Shown: positions 15,154 through 23,796 of the stretch, piece by piece | Numbering within the stretch: the stretch's first letter is position 1 | How the letters are laid out: every line of letters starts with the position of its first letter | Assembly (NCBI RefSeq): GCF_036227405.1 | Contig: NZ_CP109473.1 | Span: forward strand, 744,001 to 808,000 | Origin: Streptomyces sp. NBC_01460 | GTDB taxonomy: Bacteria; Actinomycetota; Actinomycetes; Streptomycetales; Streptomycetaceae | Reading direction: 5' to 3' | DNA: 64,000 bases | The notes under the pieces: generated by a model | Told to the model about the DNA's origin: nothing | Seen by the model: the letters and a program-made list of their open reading frames with translations, nothing else | Databases searched by the model: none | Made by a program: the position numbers and the translations under genes

Positions 15154-16785
15154 CTACGTTGCGGCCCGGGCGTCCTGCGGGCCGGCCGTGGGGCCCTTCC
15201 GTACCTTCCTCCGACGCACCGAGCGGGTCGTCGCCCAGCCGAGTCCGGCCACGGCGAGCAGCGCCAGGATGCCCTCCGGGAGGGTTCCGAGCCGGGTGGC
15301 GGGGGTGAGCGAGGAACGCAGGGGCACCTCGTCGACCAGGGCGTCCGGGGTGAACATCTTGGTCTTCTCGACGATCGTGCCGTCCGGCCGGATCACCGCG
15401 CTGACACCGCTGGTGACGGGCACGACGACGGAACGCCCGTGCTCGACCGCGCGCACCTGGCTCATCGCCAGCTGCTGGTAGGTCATCTCGCTGCGCCCGA
15501 AGGTCGCGTTGTTGCTGGGTACGGCGATCAGCTGACCGCCGTCCTTGACCGTGTCGCGCACGGCGTCGTCGAACGCGGCCTCGTAGCAGGTCACGAACCC
15601 GACCTTCGTGCCCGCCAGGTCGAACACGCCGACCTTGGTCCCGGAGCCGAAGTCCCGCTGCACCCGGTCGACGTCCTTGCTGAAGATCCGTGCGACGGAG
15701 CGCATCGGCATGTACTCGCCGAACGGCTGGATGTGCCGCTTGTCGTAGGTGTCCACGGGACCGCTCTTCGGGTCCCACTGGATCAGGGTGTTGCGGAGCG
15801 GTCCGGTGTCCGGGGTGAGGACGGCGCCGATGACTGTGGGGGCGCCGATGGCCCGGACGGCACGGTCGATGGCCTCGCGGGCGTCGGCGTTGCGGTACGG
15901 ATCGAGGTCGGAGGAGTTCTCCGGCCACAGGACGAAGTCGGGCTGGGCCACCTTCCCGGCTGCGACGTCCCGGGCGAGCTGTTCGGTGCGCTCCGCGTGG
16001 TTGTCCAGCACGGCCCTGCGCTGGGAGTTGAAGTCGAGCCCCAGGCGCGGCACGTTGCCCTGGACCGCCGCCACCGTGGCGGTGCCGTCCTCGGGCGAAT
16101 CGTCCACGAGGGGGAGGGCGGCCAGCGCCGCGGCCACGGGGGCGGCGACGGTGACGGCCGCCGCGATCACGGCGGAGCGGGGCACGGTGCCGGTGGCGCG
16201 GTACCGGCGGGCCTGCCGGACGGCTTCCAGGAGCCCGAAGCCGCACAGCACCACGGCGAAGGAGAGCAGGGGGGTTCCGCCGAGCGCGGCGAGCGGCAGG
16301 AACGCGCTGTCGGCCTGGCCGAAGGCGATCTTGCCCCAGGGGAAGCCGCCGAACGGGACACGGGCCCGGAGCGCCTCGTCGAGGGTCCAGACGGCCGCCG
16401 CCCAGACGGGCCAGTACGGGAGCCGGGAGACCGCGGCGACGCCGACGCAGCCGACGGCGATGAAGAGGGCTTCGGCGAGCGCGAGGGCCAGCCAGGGGAC
16501 GGGGCCGACCTCCTCGCCCGTCCAGTGCAGCAGCGGGAGCATGAAGCCGAGGCCCGCGAGGAGGCCGAGACCCAGCGCCGCGCGTGCCCTGCGCGCGGTC
16601 AGGACCCAGCCCAGCAGGGCGAAGCCGGGCAGCACCAGCCACCACAGGGGCCGGGGCGGGAAGCTCGCGTAGAGCAGCACACCGGACAGGACGGCTGCGG
16701 CCGGCCGGACGAGCCGCGGCCACAGCGTGCGGCTGCGGGACACGGGGGCGGGCGGCGGTTCGGCGGTGGTGATGGTGGCGCTCAC
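15154..16785 (-). CDS. lnt: Apolipoprotein N-acyltransferase
   Basis: The 543-residue membrane enzyme has about six N-terminal membrane segments (residues 20-215), a nitrilase-type catalytic domain facing outward (about 235-490) and one C-terminal membrane segment (about 500-520). The catalytic triad is visible as Glu in LWPENSSDL, Lys in YDKRHIQPFGEYMP and Cys in VTCYEAAF. It transfers an acyl chain to the N-terminal Cys of lipoproteins, so it would modify products such as the two lipoproteins in this window. GTG 16785 is the start. Streptomycetes often carry two Lnt paralogues. Confidence 0.93.
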   Translation of the reverse strand: MSATITTAEPPPAPVSRSRTLWPRLVRPAAAVLSGVLLYASFPPRPLWWLVLPGFALLGWVLTARRARAALGLGLLAGLGFMLPLLHWTGEEVGPVPWLALALAEALFIAVGCVGVAAVSRLPYWPVWAAAVWTLDEALRARVPFGGFPWGKIAFGQADSAFLPLAALGGTPLLSFAVVLCGFGLLEAVRQARRYRATGTVPRSAVIAAAVTVAAPVAAALAALPLVDDSPEDGTATVAAVQGNVPRLGLDFNSQRRAVLDNHAERTEQLARDVAAGKVAQPDFVLWPENSSDLDPYRNADAREAIDRAVRAIGAPTVIGAVLTPDTGPLRNTLIQWDPKSGPVDTYDKRHIQPFGEYMPMRSVARIFSKDVDRVQRDFGSGTKVGVFDLAGTKVGFVTCYEAAFDDAVRDTVKDGGQLIAVPSNNATFGRSEMTYQQLAMSQVRAVEHGRSVVVPVTSGVSAVIRPDGTIVEKTKMFTPDALVDEVPLRSSLTPATRLGTLPEGILALLAVAGLGWATTRSVRRRKVRKGPTAGPQDARAAT

Positions 16786-16933
16786 CTGCCGGAGTCTACG
16801 GTGAGCGGCTGTGAGGACGTCAGCCGCGCCGGACGGCGGTCCCGGTCCGGCCCGGAGACGTGCGGCCGGGGCCCGGATCCGGCGGGGCTGAGGTCAAGGG
16901 GCCCGCGGGGCCCAGGGACCGGCAGGGGCCGGG

Positions 16934-17500
16934 TCAGGCCGGGCCCGCGGCCTTCCCGGTGGCCGGGAGGTGCAGCCGGTCGCGGATGAAGCGTACGGCG
17001 GCCTCCGCGTCGTCCACCGTGACGGTGAAGGTCCTGCCGTCCCCCAGCAGGAGCACCAGCCCCTCCCCCCGGCGTACGACCACGGCCGTGCCCTGGTCGG
17101 GACGCCAGCGGTAGCCCCAGCCGCCCCAGTGGCGCGGGGTGACCTTGGGGGCGAAGTCCGCGCCCACCACGTGGGTGAGCAGGATCCGGCGCCTGGGCAG
17201 TCCGGCGTGACCGCAGCGCACCTCGAGGGCGTCGCCGTCCACCTTCACTGCGACGTGGACGAAGGCGAGGGTCCCGAAGAGGATCAGGAGTCCGGCGGCG
17301 ACACAGCCGATGACGGACATGAGCAGGGGGGCGATCCCGGCGCTCCAGGCCGAGTCGACGGCGAGCTCGATCCCGAGCGCCAGGCAGCCCGCCCCCACAG
17401 CGGCGAGCAGCCACTGGAAGCGGTTGGTGGCCCGGCCCGTCCAGACCGTGCTCGGGGCCTGGCTCGAACCGTGCCGCGTGTCACCGGGGTGGTCCGTCAT
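16934..17500 (-). CDS. Two-span membrane protein with PH-like domain
   Basis: The 188-residue protein has two adjacent membrane helices (about 30-50 and 55-82) and a cytoplasmic domain beginning HVAVKVDGDALEVRCG that resembles bacterial PH-like (bPH2) domains. It includes PRHWGGWGYRW and ends in a helix with EAAVRFIRDRL. The function is unknown; such proteins are widespread beside cell-envelope genes in actinobacteria. ATG 17500 is a clear start. It lies 148 nt upstream of lnt on the same strand, so co-transcription is possible but not evident. Confidence 0.78.
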   Translation of the reverse strand: MTDHPGDTRHGSSQAPSTVWTGRATNRFQWLLAAVGAGCLALGIELAVDSAWSAGIAPLLMSVIGCVAAGLLILFGTLAFVHVAVKVDGDALEVRCGHAGLPRRRILLTHVVGADFAPKVTPRHWGGWGYRWRPDQGTAVVVRRGEGLVLLLGDGRTFTVTVDDAEAAVRFIRDRLHLPATGKAAGPA

Positions 17501-17570
17501 GCCAAGCAGCGTACCCAGGTTCCCGCCCGTGGGGCGGGGTGCGCGGCCCCGGCGAGGCGCCGGACGGGGG

Positions 17571-18362
17571 TCAGACCGCGGGGCTGACGGCCTTGAGCAG
17601 CAGGCCCTCGGCGTAGGCCAGAGCGGGTTCCGTGAGATCCGAGGCGTGTCCGCCGAGGAGCACGGTGAGGGTGCCGGACGGTTCGGCCGACGGAGCGGGC
17701 TGCGCCCCGAACCGGCGCAGTGCCTGGGCGGCCACCGCGTCGGCCGAGCCGTGGAGCACGAGCGGCGCCCGGCCGGGGCGGTCGCCCTCGACGGCGGCGC
17801 GGATACGTTCCGCCACCAGCTCGTAGTGGGTGCAGCCGAGGACGACGTCCGTCACCCCGGCCGGGGTGAGCGCGGCCGCGGCGGCCACGGCCCGGTCGAT
17901 CGCGTCCTCGTCGGCGTGCTCGACGGCGTCGGCGAGCCCCGGGCAGGGCACCTCGGTCACGTCCACCGAGCGGGCGAAGTCGTGGATCAGCCCCCGCTGG
18001 TACGGGCTCCCGGTGGTCGCCGGCGTCGCCCAGATGGCGAAGGGGCCGCCGCCCGCGGCGGCGGGCTTGATCGCCGGCACCGTGCCGATGACCGGCAGCG
18101 CGGGCTCCAGTGCGGCGCGCAGCGCGGGCAGGGCGTGGACGGAGGCGGTGTTGCAGGCGACGATCAGGGCGTCCGGCCGGTGGTCCGCCGCCGCACGCGC
18201 CACGGCGAGCGCCAGCCGGGTCACGTCCTCGGGCGTGCGGGGCCCCCAGGGCATCGAGCCGGGGTCCGACGACAGCACCAGGTCGGCGTCGGGCCGCAGC
18301 CGGCGTACCGCGGCCGCTGCCGCGAGCAGGCCGATTCCCGAGTCCATGAGTGCGATCTTCAC
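17571..18362 (-). CDS. Aspartate/glutamate racemase family protein (MurI-like)
   Basis: The 263-residue enzyme has the two-Cys racemase signature: VACNTAS (about residue 77) and GCTHYE (about residue 178). The N-terminal ALMDSGIGLLA holds the Asp-Ser pair that recruits substrate. MurI makes D-Glu for peptidoglycan from L-Glu. It could equally be a broad aspartate/glutamate racemase, since the loop after ACNTAS differs from standard MurI as I remember it. GTG 18362 begins exactly at the conserved KIALMDSG strand; the upstream ATG 18410 adds an unrelated tail. It is divergent from the glycosyltransferase gene, with a 58-nt gap. Confidence 0.82.
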   Translation of the reverse strand: MKIALMDSGIGLLAAAAAVRRLRPDADLVLSSDPGSMPWGPRTPEDVTRLALAVARAAADHRPDALIVACNTASVHALPALRAALEPALPVIGTVPAIKPAAAGGGPFAIWATPATTGSPYQRGLIHDFARSVDVTEVPCPGLADAVEHADEDAIDRAVAAAAALTPAGVTDVVLGCTHYELVAERIRAAVEGDRPGRAPLVLHGSADAVAAQALRRFGAQPAPSAEPSGTLTVLLGGHASDLTEPALAYAEGLLLKAVSPAV

Positions 18363-18420
18363 CCGGTCACCATAGTCGACAGCCCTTGCGGCACCGTCGG
18401 AGTGGGGCACACTTCGACGG

Positions 18421-19602
18421 ATGAGCGCCCTTGCCTGGATCGCCGTGGGTTCACTGACCGTGTGGGTGTGGCTGCTGCTGGGCCAGGGGTTCTTCTGGCG
18501 GACCGACCAACGGCTTCCCGCACGCGGGGAACCGGCGCGCTGGCCCTCGGTGGCCGTGGTCGTCCCCGCGAGGGACGAGGCGGACGTCCTGCCCCTGAGC
18601 CTGCCGTCCCTCCTCGCCCAGGACTATCCGGGTGACGCCGAGGTCTTCCTGGTCGACGACTGCAGCGGTGACGGCACGGGCGAGCTCGCCCTGACGCTCT
18701 CCGACCGGTGCGGGGGGTTGCCGCTCACGGTGGTCACCCCCGGTGAGCCGGAGCCGGGCTGGACGGGCAAACTCTGGGCGCTGCGGCACGGGATGGCACT
18801 GGCAGGGCAGCGGAAGCCCGAGTTCCTGCTCCTGACGGACGCCGACATCGCCCATGAACCGGACAGCCTGCGGGAGCTCGTCGCGGCGGCCGGGACCGAG
18901 GGGGCGGGCGGGTTCGACCTGGTCTCGCAGATGGCGAGGCTACGGGTGACGAGCACGTGGGAGCGCCTGGTCGTGCCGGCCTTCGTCTACTTCTTCGGGC
19001 AGCTCTACCCCTTCCGCCGGGTGAACGCGGCGAGGTCGCGGACCACTGCGGCGGCGGGCGGCTGTGTGCTGCTGCGCGCCGGGGCGGCGGAGCGGGCACG
19101 GATCCCTGAGTCCATCCGCCAGGCGGTCATCGACGACGTGTCGCTGGCGCGTGCGGTGCGCCGCTCCGGCGGCCGCATCTGGCTGGGGCTCGCCGACCGG
19201 GTGGACAGCGTGCGCCCGTACCCCTGCCTCACCGACCTGTGGCGGATGGTCTCGCGCAGCGCGTACGCACAGCTGCGGCACAGCCCCGTGCTGCTGGCCG
19301 GCACGGTCCTGGGGCTCGGCCTCGTCTACGTCGCCCCGCCCGTCACCCTGTTCGCCGGTCTGGCCGCGGGGGACCCGGTGGCCGCGTCGGCGGGCGGGGC
19401 GGCCTGGGCGGTGATGGCGGGGACGTACATGCCCATGCTCGGGTACTACCGGCAGTCGCTGTGGCTGGCGCCCTTGCTGCCCTTCACCGCGGTCCTCTAC
19501 CTCCTGATGACGGTCGATTCGGCGGTGCGGCACCACCGGGGGCGCGGTGCGGCCTGGAAGGGGCGTACGTACGCCCGCCCCGAGGCCGCACCGGAGGCCT
19601 GA
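18421..19602 (+). CDS. GT2 glycosyltransferase, hopanoid-associated HpnB type
   Basis: The 393-residue protein has one N-terminal membrane anchor, a GT-A domain and three C-terminal membrane helices. Motifs are VVVPARDEADVLPLSLPSLL, the nucleotide-binding VDDCSGDGT, metal-binding LLTDADIAHEPDSL and an acceptor region DDVSLARAVRRSGG. The layout and the unusually long C-terminal membrane part match the HpnB family found near squalene/hopene genes. No other hopanoid gene is in the window, so the acceptor may be another lipid. ATG 18421 follows a GGCACACTTCG leader with weak ribosome binding. Confidence 0.85.
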   Translation: MSALAWIAVGSLTVWVWLLLGQGFFWRTDQRLPARGEPARWPSVAVVVPARDEADVLPLSLPSLLAQDYPGDAEVFLVDDCSGDGTGELALTLSDRCGGLPLTVVTPGEPEPGWTGKLWALRHGMALAGQRKPEFLLLTDADIAHEPDSLRELVAAAGTEGAGGFDLVSQMARLRVTSTWERLVVPAFVYFFGQLYPFRRVNAARSRTTAAAGGCVLLRAGAAERARIPESIRQAVIDDVSLARAVRRSGGRIWLGLADRVDSVRPYPCLTDLWRMVSRSAYAQLRHSPVLLAGTVLGLGLVYVAPPVTLFAGLAAGDPVAASAGGAAWAVMAGTYMPMLGYYRQSLWLAPLLPFTAVLYLLMTVDSAVRHHRGRGAAWKGRTYARPEAAPEA

Positions 19603-19623
19603 GCCCGGCCGCGGCCGGGCTCA
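19600..19623. terminator. 24-bp perfect palindrome containing both stop codons of two convergent genes
   Basis: The palindrome starts with the TGA of the glycosyltransferase gene and ends with the TCA that is the stop of the TerD gene on the other strand. Each half is TGAGCCCGGCCG or its complement. A tight hairpin could end transcription from both sides. Confidence 0.7.
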
Positions 19624-20910
19624 CTTGCGCCCGGGGGTCCAGTTCATGCCCCACCCGTAGGCGGCGTCGATGGTCCGCTGGGGGCTGACCCCCCGCTGGG
19701 GGACGAGGTAGCGCGCCTCGCGCTGCACGGTGAGGTCTCCCCCGTTGCTCGTGATCAGCGCGAGCGCGCAGACCGTGGACGGCACGGTGCACTCGTCGAG
19801 CGAGAAGTCGATTGCCGCGCCGTTCTGCGGCTGGAGCGTGACCGTGGCATGCAGGTCGGCGAAGCTCCGGGCACCTTCGTAGATGGTGACGAAGATCAGG
19901 ACGCGGCGCAGCCGGTCCTTGTGGTCGAGGTTGACCGTGAGGTTCTCACCGCTGGAGACCGCGCCCGTGCGGTCGTCCCCGTCGAGGTGGATGTACGGCG
20001 GCTGCCGCAGGGAACCGAAGGCGTTCCCGAGGGCCTGCACGACCCCCTTGCTCCCGTCGGTGAGTTCGTACAGGGCGCAGAGATCGAGATCCAGGTCGCC
20101 GTGCACGGCGACGGCCCTGCCGAGCTTCGCGCCCCAGCCCTTGAACTGCTTGCGCACTTCCCAGTTGAGGTTGACGCGGAGCGCCCCGGACGTTCCGCCC
20201 TGCTTCGAGAGCGATACCGAGGGCGCCTCCTTCGTCAGGGTCACCTTGGTCAGCCTGACGGCCTGCACGACGGGGGGCGCGGGCGGGGGCGCCGGTGCGG
20301 CCTGGGGCGCGGCCGGGCGCGCCGGGGGCTGGGGAGCCCTCACCGGCTGCGGGGCCGGTGGCTGCGGGGCCGCCGGCGCCTGCTGCGGCTCGTCGACGGA
20401 GATACCGAAATCTGTCGCGAGGCCCTCGAGTCCGGTGTCGTAGCCCTGTCCCACCGCCCTGAACTTCCAGGCGCCCTGGCGCAGGTACAGCTCGCCGAGG
20501 ATGAACGCGGTCTCGACCGTCGCGTCCGCGCTCTCGAAGCGCGCGATCTCGGAGCCGCCGGCCGCGTCGACGATCCTCACGTAGAGGCCGTTCACCCGCC
20601 CGAAGGTGCCGCCGTCCGCCGAGGCGGCCACCACGACGCGGTCGATCGCCGGCTCCATCCGCGCGAAGTCGACGACGAGACTGTCCGTGACGGCGCCCCC
20701 GTCGGTGCGCTTGCCCTCGTGGCGCACCGCGCCGGATCCGTGGGCCGGCTGGTTGTAGAAGACGAAGTCCGCGTCGCTGCGCACCTTTCCCGACACCAGG
20801 AGGAGCGCCGAGGCATCCACGTCGGGTGTCCCGGGAGAAGCCCGCCAGCCCAGTTCGACCCGCACGGCCCGCGCCGGCACCGCGACGTTGGTTCCCTTTT
20901 GCATGGTCAT
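19621..20910 (-). CDS. Double TerD-domain protein
   Basis: The 429 residues contain two TerD-type domains. The first (about 1-180) has the Ca-binding style loops of the family ([30 protein letters not shown]) and ends [17 protein letters not shown]. The second (about 220-429) has [26 protein letters not shown] and [10 protein letters not shown] Pro/Ala/Gln linker of about 40 residues joins them. TerD proteins are linked to tellurite, phage and stress responses and to chemical-damage signalling, with unclear biochemistry. ATG 20910 has a GGGGGCGAG ribosome site; the longer frame to 21201 is not credible. Confidence 0.88.
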   Translation of the reverse strand: MTMQKGTNVAVPARAVRVELGWRASPGTPDVDASALLLVSGKVRSDADFVFYNQPAHGSGAVRHEGKRTDGGAVTDSLVVDFARMEPAIDRVVVAASADGGTFGRVNGLYVRIVDAAGGSEIARFESADATVETAFILGELYLRQGAWKFRAVGQGYDTGLEGLATDFGISVDEPQQAPAAPQPPAPQPVRAPQPPARPAAPQAAPAPPPAPPVVQAVRLTKVTLTKEAPSVSLSKQGGTSGALRVNLNWEVRKQFKGWGAKLGRAVAVHGDLDLDLCALYELTDGSKGVVQALGNAFGSLRQPPYIHLDGDDRTGAVSSGENLTVNLDHKDRLRRVLIFVTIYEGARSFADLHATVTLQPQNGAAIDFSLDECTVPSTVCALALITSNGGDLTVQREARYLVPQRGVSPQRTIDAAYGWGMNWTPGRK

Positions 20911-21263
20911 GCTCGCCCCCATCACGCGTCCGGCTTCCCGGAGAGTTTCCCGCCAACCTAATCCCCGGTCCACCGGGGAGCCCACCGTCTCGACGGGACA
21001 GGTGCCGTCGATCCGCCGGCGCCCCGTCCGCTCGCTCTCCGCACGATCAAAGCACCGCTCCGTGCCCCGTCCCGCACGTTCGCTCAGATTCGGGGACCAG
21101 GGTTCCCCACGACGCGTGGACCGGCCGCAACGGTCGGCGGGCCACCGCGAGGGCCCGCGGATGCGCCGGTTCCGGTCACCGCACCGCCTGAGTACGATCA
21201 CCTACTCCGGTCCGAGTACGTGAGCGGGTGCCCGCCCCGTGCGGCGCTCGGAAAGGTGGACAC
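20911..21263. other. Divergent intergenic region between the TerD and lipoprotein genes
   Basis: No gene is supported here. It contains a hairpin in the TerD leader (CCCCGGT / ACCGGGG, 20963-20978) and a GAGTA...TACTC repeat near the lipoprotein gene, listed separately. No clear -35/-10 pair was found. Confidence 0.4.
21190..21207. promoter_or_regulatory. GAGTA-N8-TACTC inverted repeat upstream of a lipoprotein gene
   Basis: The perfect 5-bp arms lie 57 nt before ATG 21264, and another GAGTACG follows at about 21214. A similar TGAGTA/TACTCA palindrome occurs at 42823. Possible operator, identity unknown. Confidence 0.35.
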
Positions 21264-21998
21264 ATGCGCCGACTGCTGCTGCTCGCACCCCTGTTGCTGT
21301 TCACCGCCGGCTGCGGCCTGGTGCAGTCCTCCGACGACGAGGCGACGGATACCGCACGGGAGGTGGCCGGGAGGGCGGGCCGGCTGCTCCACAGCCAGCG
21401 TCCTCGCACGGCGGAGGAGGTCGGGCGCTCGGCCTCCGGCATCGACGGGGTCGAGGTCATGCGGCTGACGGGTACGTCGACACACGACGGGGACGGCGTC
21501 GACGTGGTCGTCCGCACCACCGGCTCGGCGTACAACGGATGGATCGACGTCGAAGAGGTCACCGTGCGGCGCTGCTTCACGGTACGCGTGTCGCCGAAGG
21601 CGGAGTGGGACGAGGCCCCCCGCGACGTGGACTGCCCGGACGGCCCTCCGCTGACCTTCGCCCCGCCGCCCGAACCGCCCCGGCTGCCCTACGAGGAGCT
21701 CCGCGCGCGACTTCCCCAGGTGCCGGAGGGCGGCCGGGCGGACGAGGCCGGGGTGCGCCGTACGCTGGCCTCCCTGGACCTGGACCCGGCGATCCGTACC
21801 GAGGTGAAGGCGGAGGGCGGCCGGGTCGGCGTCCTCATGTCGGTGCCGGGCAACGGATTCGACCCGCAGGACTGTCTCGTCGCCCGCGTGAGCCCCGGCG
21901 AGACAAGGGTGTGGGTGCCGTCCCGGATCCAGCGGATGCCCGGAGAGGGCGGCTGCAGCATCGGCAACGCCCTGAACCCGCAGCCCGCACCGCACTGA
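21264..21998 (+). CDS. Secreted lipoprotein of unknown function
   Basis: The 244-residue protein has a signal peptide and lipobox FTAGC (Cys17 lipidated). ATG 21264 follows GGAAAGGTGG at a good distance. The mature part has helical (TAREVAGRAGRLLHSQ) and strand regions (GVDVVVRTTGS, VRRCFTVRVS) and four Cys residues that may form disulfides (RRCFTV, DVDCPDG, PQDCLV, GGCSIG). I do not recognise a family. It is a single gene, convergent with the GNAT gene after 39 nt. Confidence 0.8.
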   Translation: MRRLLLLAPLLLFTAGCGLVQSSDDEATDTAREVAGRAGRLLHSQRPRTAEEVGRSASGIDGVEVMRLTGTSTHDGDGVDVVVRTTGSAYNGWIDVEEVTVRRCFTVRVSPKAEWDEAPRDVDCPDGPPLTFAPPPEPPRLPYEELRARLPQVPEGGRADEAGVRRTLASLDLDPAIRTEVKAEGGRVGVLMSVPGNGFDPQDCLVARVSPGETRVWVPSRIQRMPGEGGCSIGNALNPQPAPH

Positions 21999-22037
21999 GC
22001 GGGGCATCCGGCAGCGGACCGGTCACGAGCCTGCTCC

Positions 22038-22565
22038 TCAGTCGCCGAGGATCCGCTCCCACAGCAGCCCGTCCCGCCAGCTCCCGTCGAGCAGGATCGA
22101 GGAGTGCGCGACGCCGTACGGGCTGAACCCGTTGCGGCGCAGCACCCGTTGCGACGGCAGGTTCTCCAGGTTCGTGGACGCCTCGGCGCGGTGCAGCCCG
22201 AGTTCGTCCGTCATGACCCGGAGTGCGAGCCCGACGGCGCGACCGGCGTGCCCCTGGTTCTGGGCGACGCTCGCGATCCAGTAGCCGACGGAGCCCCGGC
22301 GCAGGTGCGGCTGCGGCAGGATGCCTCCTACGGTGACCTGCCCGATCACCTGGTCGTCGGCGAGCACCGCGCCCGGCCAGACCGCGCCGGCACGGTGCCC
22401 GGCGAGCAGCCCGTCGATCCGCTCCGCCTGGCCCTCCGGGGTGAAGAAGTCGGCCGGCTGGGCCGGCTCCCACCGCCGGAAGGCCTCGACGTCCCGTACC
22501 CGGTGCGCGGCGATCGGGGCGGCGTCGGTGCGCTGGATCAGGCGGATCCTGGTGGTGCTGGGCAT
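22038..22565 (-). CDS. GNAT-family N-acetyltransferase (RimJ/RimL type)
   Basis: The 175-residue enzyme has the GNAT core. A strand DDQVIGQVTVGG and SVGYWIASVAQNQGHAGRAVGLALRV contain the acetyl-CoA pyrophosphate loop, here QNQGHAGRA in place of Q/RxxGxG/A. HRAEASTNLENLPSQRVLRRNGF is the RimJ/L hallmark (only part of it quoted). Substrates of this group include protein N-termini, aminoglycosides and polyamines, and cannot be chosen here. ATG 22565 has GAGGA upstream. Confidence 0.88.
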   Translation of the reverse strand: MPSTTRIRLIQRTDAAPIAAHRVRDVEAFRRWEPAQPADFFTPEGQAERIDGLLAGHRAGAVWPGAVLADDQVIGQVTVGGILPQPHLRRGSVGYWIASVAQNQGHAGRAVGLALRVMTDELGLHRAEASTNLENLPSQRVLRRNGFSPYGVAHSSILLDGSWRDGLLWERILGD

Positions 22566-22697
22566 GGCTGATCCTCGTCGCGGTGCGTCGGATGGAACGG
22601 CCAAGTATGGCCGGGAGCCCGCGCCGCCACGCCCTGCCCCCTGTGCCTGCCGGAGGACCGGGGCGTGCCGGCCGGAGGACTGGGCTTCCCTGAGCGA

Positions 22698-23513
22698 TCA
22701 TGCCTTCGCCCCGTCACCCGCCCCGTCGGACACGGCGTAGTCGAAAGCGGCCCGGTGCTCGTGATGGCTCTCGCGGCCGTCCCGTGCGCGCAGGGAGAGG
22801 TCCGATCCGAGTCTTCGCGCCAGCTCCCGGGCCTGCCGGCTCGGTGCCGCTCCCTCGACGTACTCCAGGAACCGCACCAGGGACTCGACTTCTCCCGTGT
22901 GCAGCGCCACGTCGACGATGCCCTGCTTCGGCGCGGTGAGGGCGTCGAGGACGCGTCGCTGGTAGGCGTCGGTCCTCACGCTCGCGAATCGACGTTCGAA
23001 GAACCGCTCCTCTGCGGCGGCTTCGCCGTCGTCGAGTCCGTGGAGCCGGTCGAGCAGTGCCGTGGGTCCACTGCGCGGGGCACGGTAGAACGGCCGCTCG
23101 TCGCTGCCCGCGGTCGACGGATCGAGTCGCGCCGTGGAGAGGAACGCGGCGACCCGGGCCGGCGTCGGCAGCAGACCGGCGCCCATCCAGCGGGCCGAGT
23201 CCATGAGTACCTGACCGGATCCCTGCGGCGTGCGGAAGAGGCACCAGCCGGAAACGCCGCACCAGAGAAGACCTGCGCCGCCGTCCTGGCCGGACAGGCT
23301 CTGTTGAAACGCCTGCGTGAATTCCACGCTGCCCTCGACATCACCGTCGAATTCCGCCTGACCCGGATCGTCGTACGCGCCGAATGCGGAAATGCCGGCC
23401 ACCGGCAGTCCCTCGTCGAGGAGTTTGGCCGCCACCGCCACCATGTAGTGGCCTATCGCGTCCTCGAGCTCTCCTCGGAGCTGCTCGGCCTCATCCTGAT
23501 CGTACGTCACCAT
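22698..23513 (-). CDS. DUF6292-like protein
   Basis: This 271-residue soluble protein begins MVTYDQDEAEQLRGELED, with GGAGA upstream of ATG 23513. The region LEDAIGHYMVAVAAKLLDEG, then GLLWCGVSGWCLF and ARWMGAGLLPTPARVAAFL, matches my memory of DUF6292 proteins, a Streptomyces family of unknown function. The rest (FFERRFASVRTDAYQRRVL, DVALHTGEVESLVRFLEYV) is helical and acidic. It is divergent from the ECF sigma gene across 283 nt. The domain name is a tentative recognition. Confidence 0.72.
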   Translation of the reverse strand: MVTYDQDEAEQLRGELEDAIGHYMVAVAAKLLDEGLPVAGISAFGAYDDPGQAEFDGDVEGSVEFTQAFQQSLSGQDGGAGLLWCGVSGWCLFRTPQGSGQVLMDSARWMGAGLLPTPARVAAFLSTARLDPSTAGSDERPFYRAPRSGPTALLDRLHGLDDGEAAAEERFFERRFASVRTDAYQRRVLDALTAPKQGIVDVALHTGEVESLVRFLEYVEGAAPSRQARELARRLGSDLSLRARDGRESHHEHRAAFDYAVSDGAGDGAKA

Positions 23514-23796
23514 GTTCTCCGAATCCGGGCACGTAGCGTGCTCACCCTTCGTCAGACTTCCCGGAAGTCGCCTGCTCACACGGGCCCCGGGAGGCACGCC
23601 GGGCGGTCGGCCCGGACAGCGCCCGGAGGCGGGCGCGGCGCGGATTCCGGGAACGGCCTCCTGGCGGGACGGCCCCGCGGACAGCACCTCCGCGCGACCG
23701 CGGCACTCCCCGTGCTTCCATCGACCGCCCCTCTGCGGTCAGTTGATCGATAAGGTCGCACCGGGCGGGCGAGAAGCGGGACGAGGGGGCGGAGGC

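Noticed and set aside
14440..16989. 849-residue plus-strand open frame
   Set aside because: It is antisense to Nudix and lnt, both of which have clear catalytic motifs.
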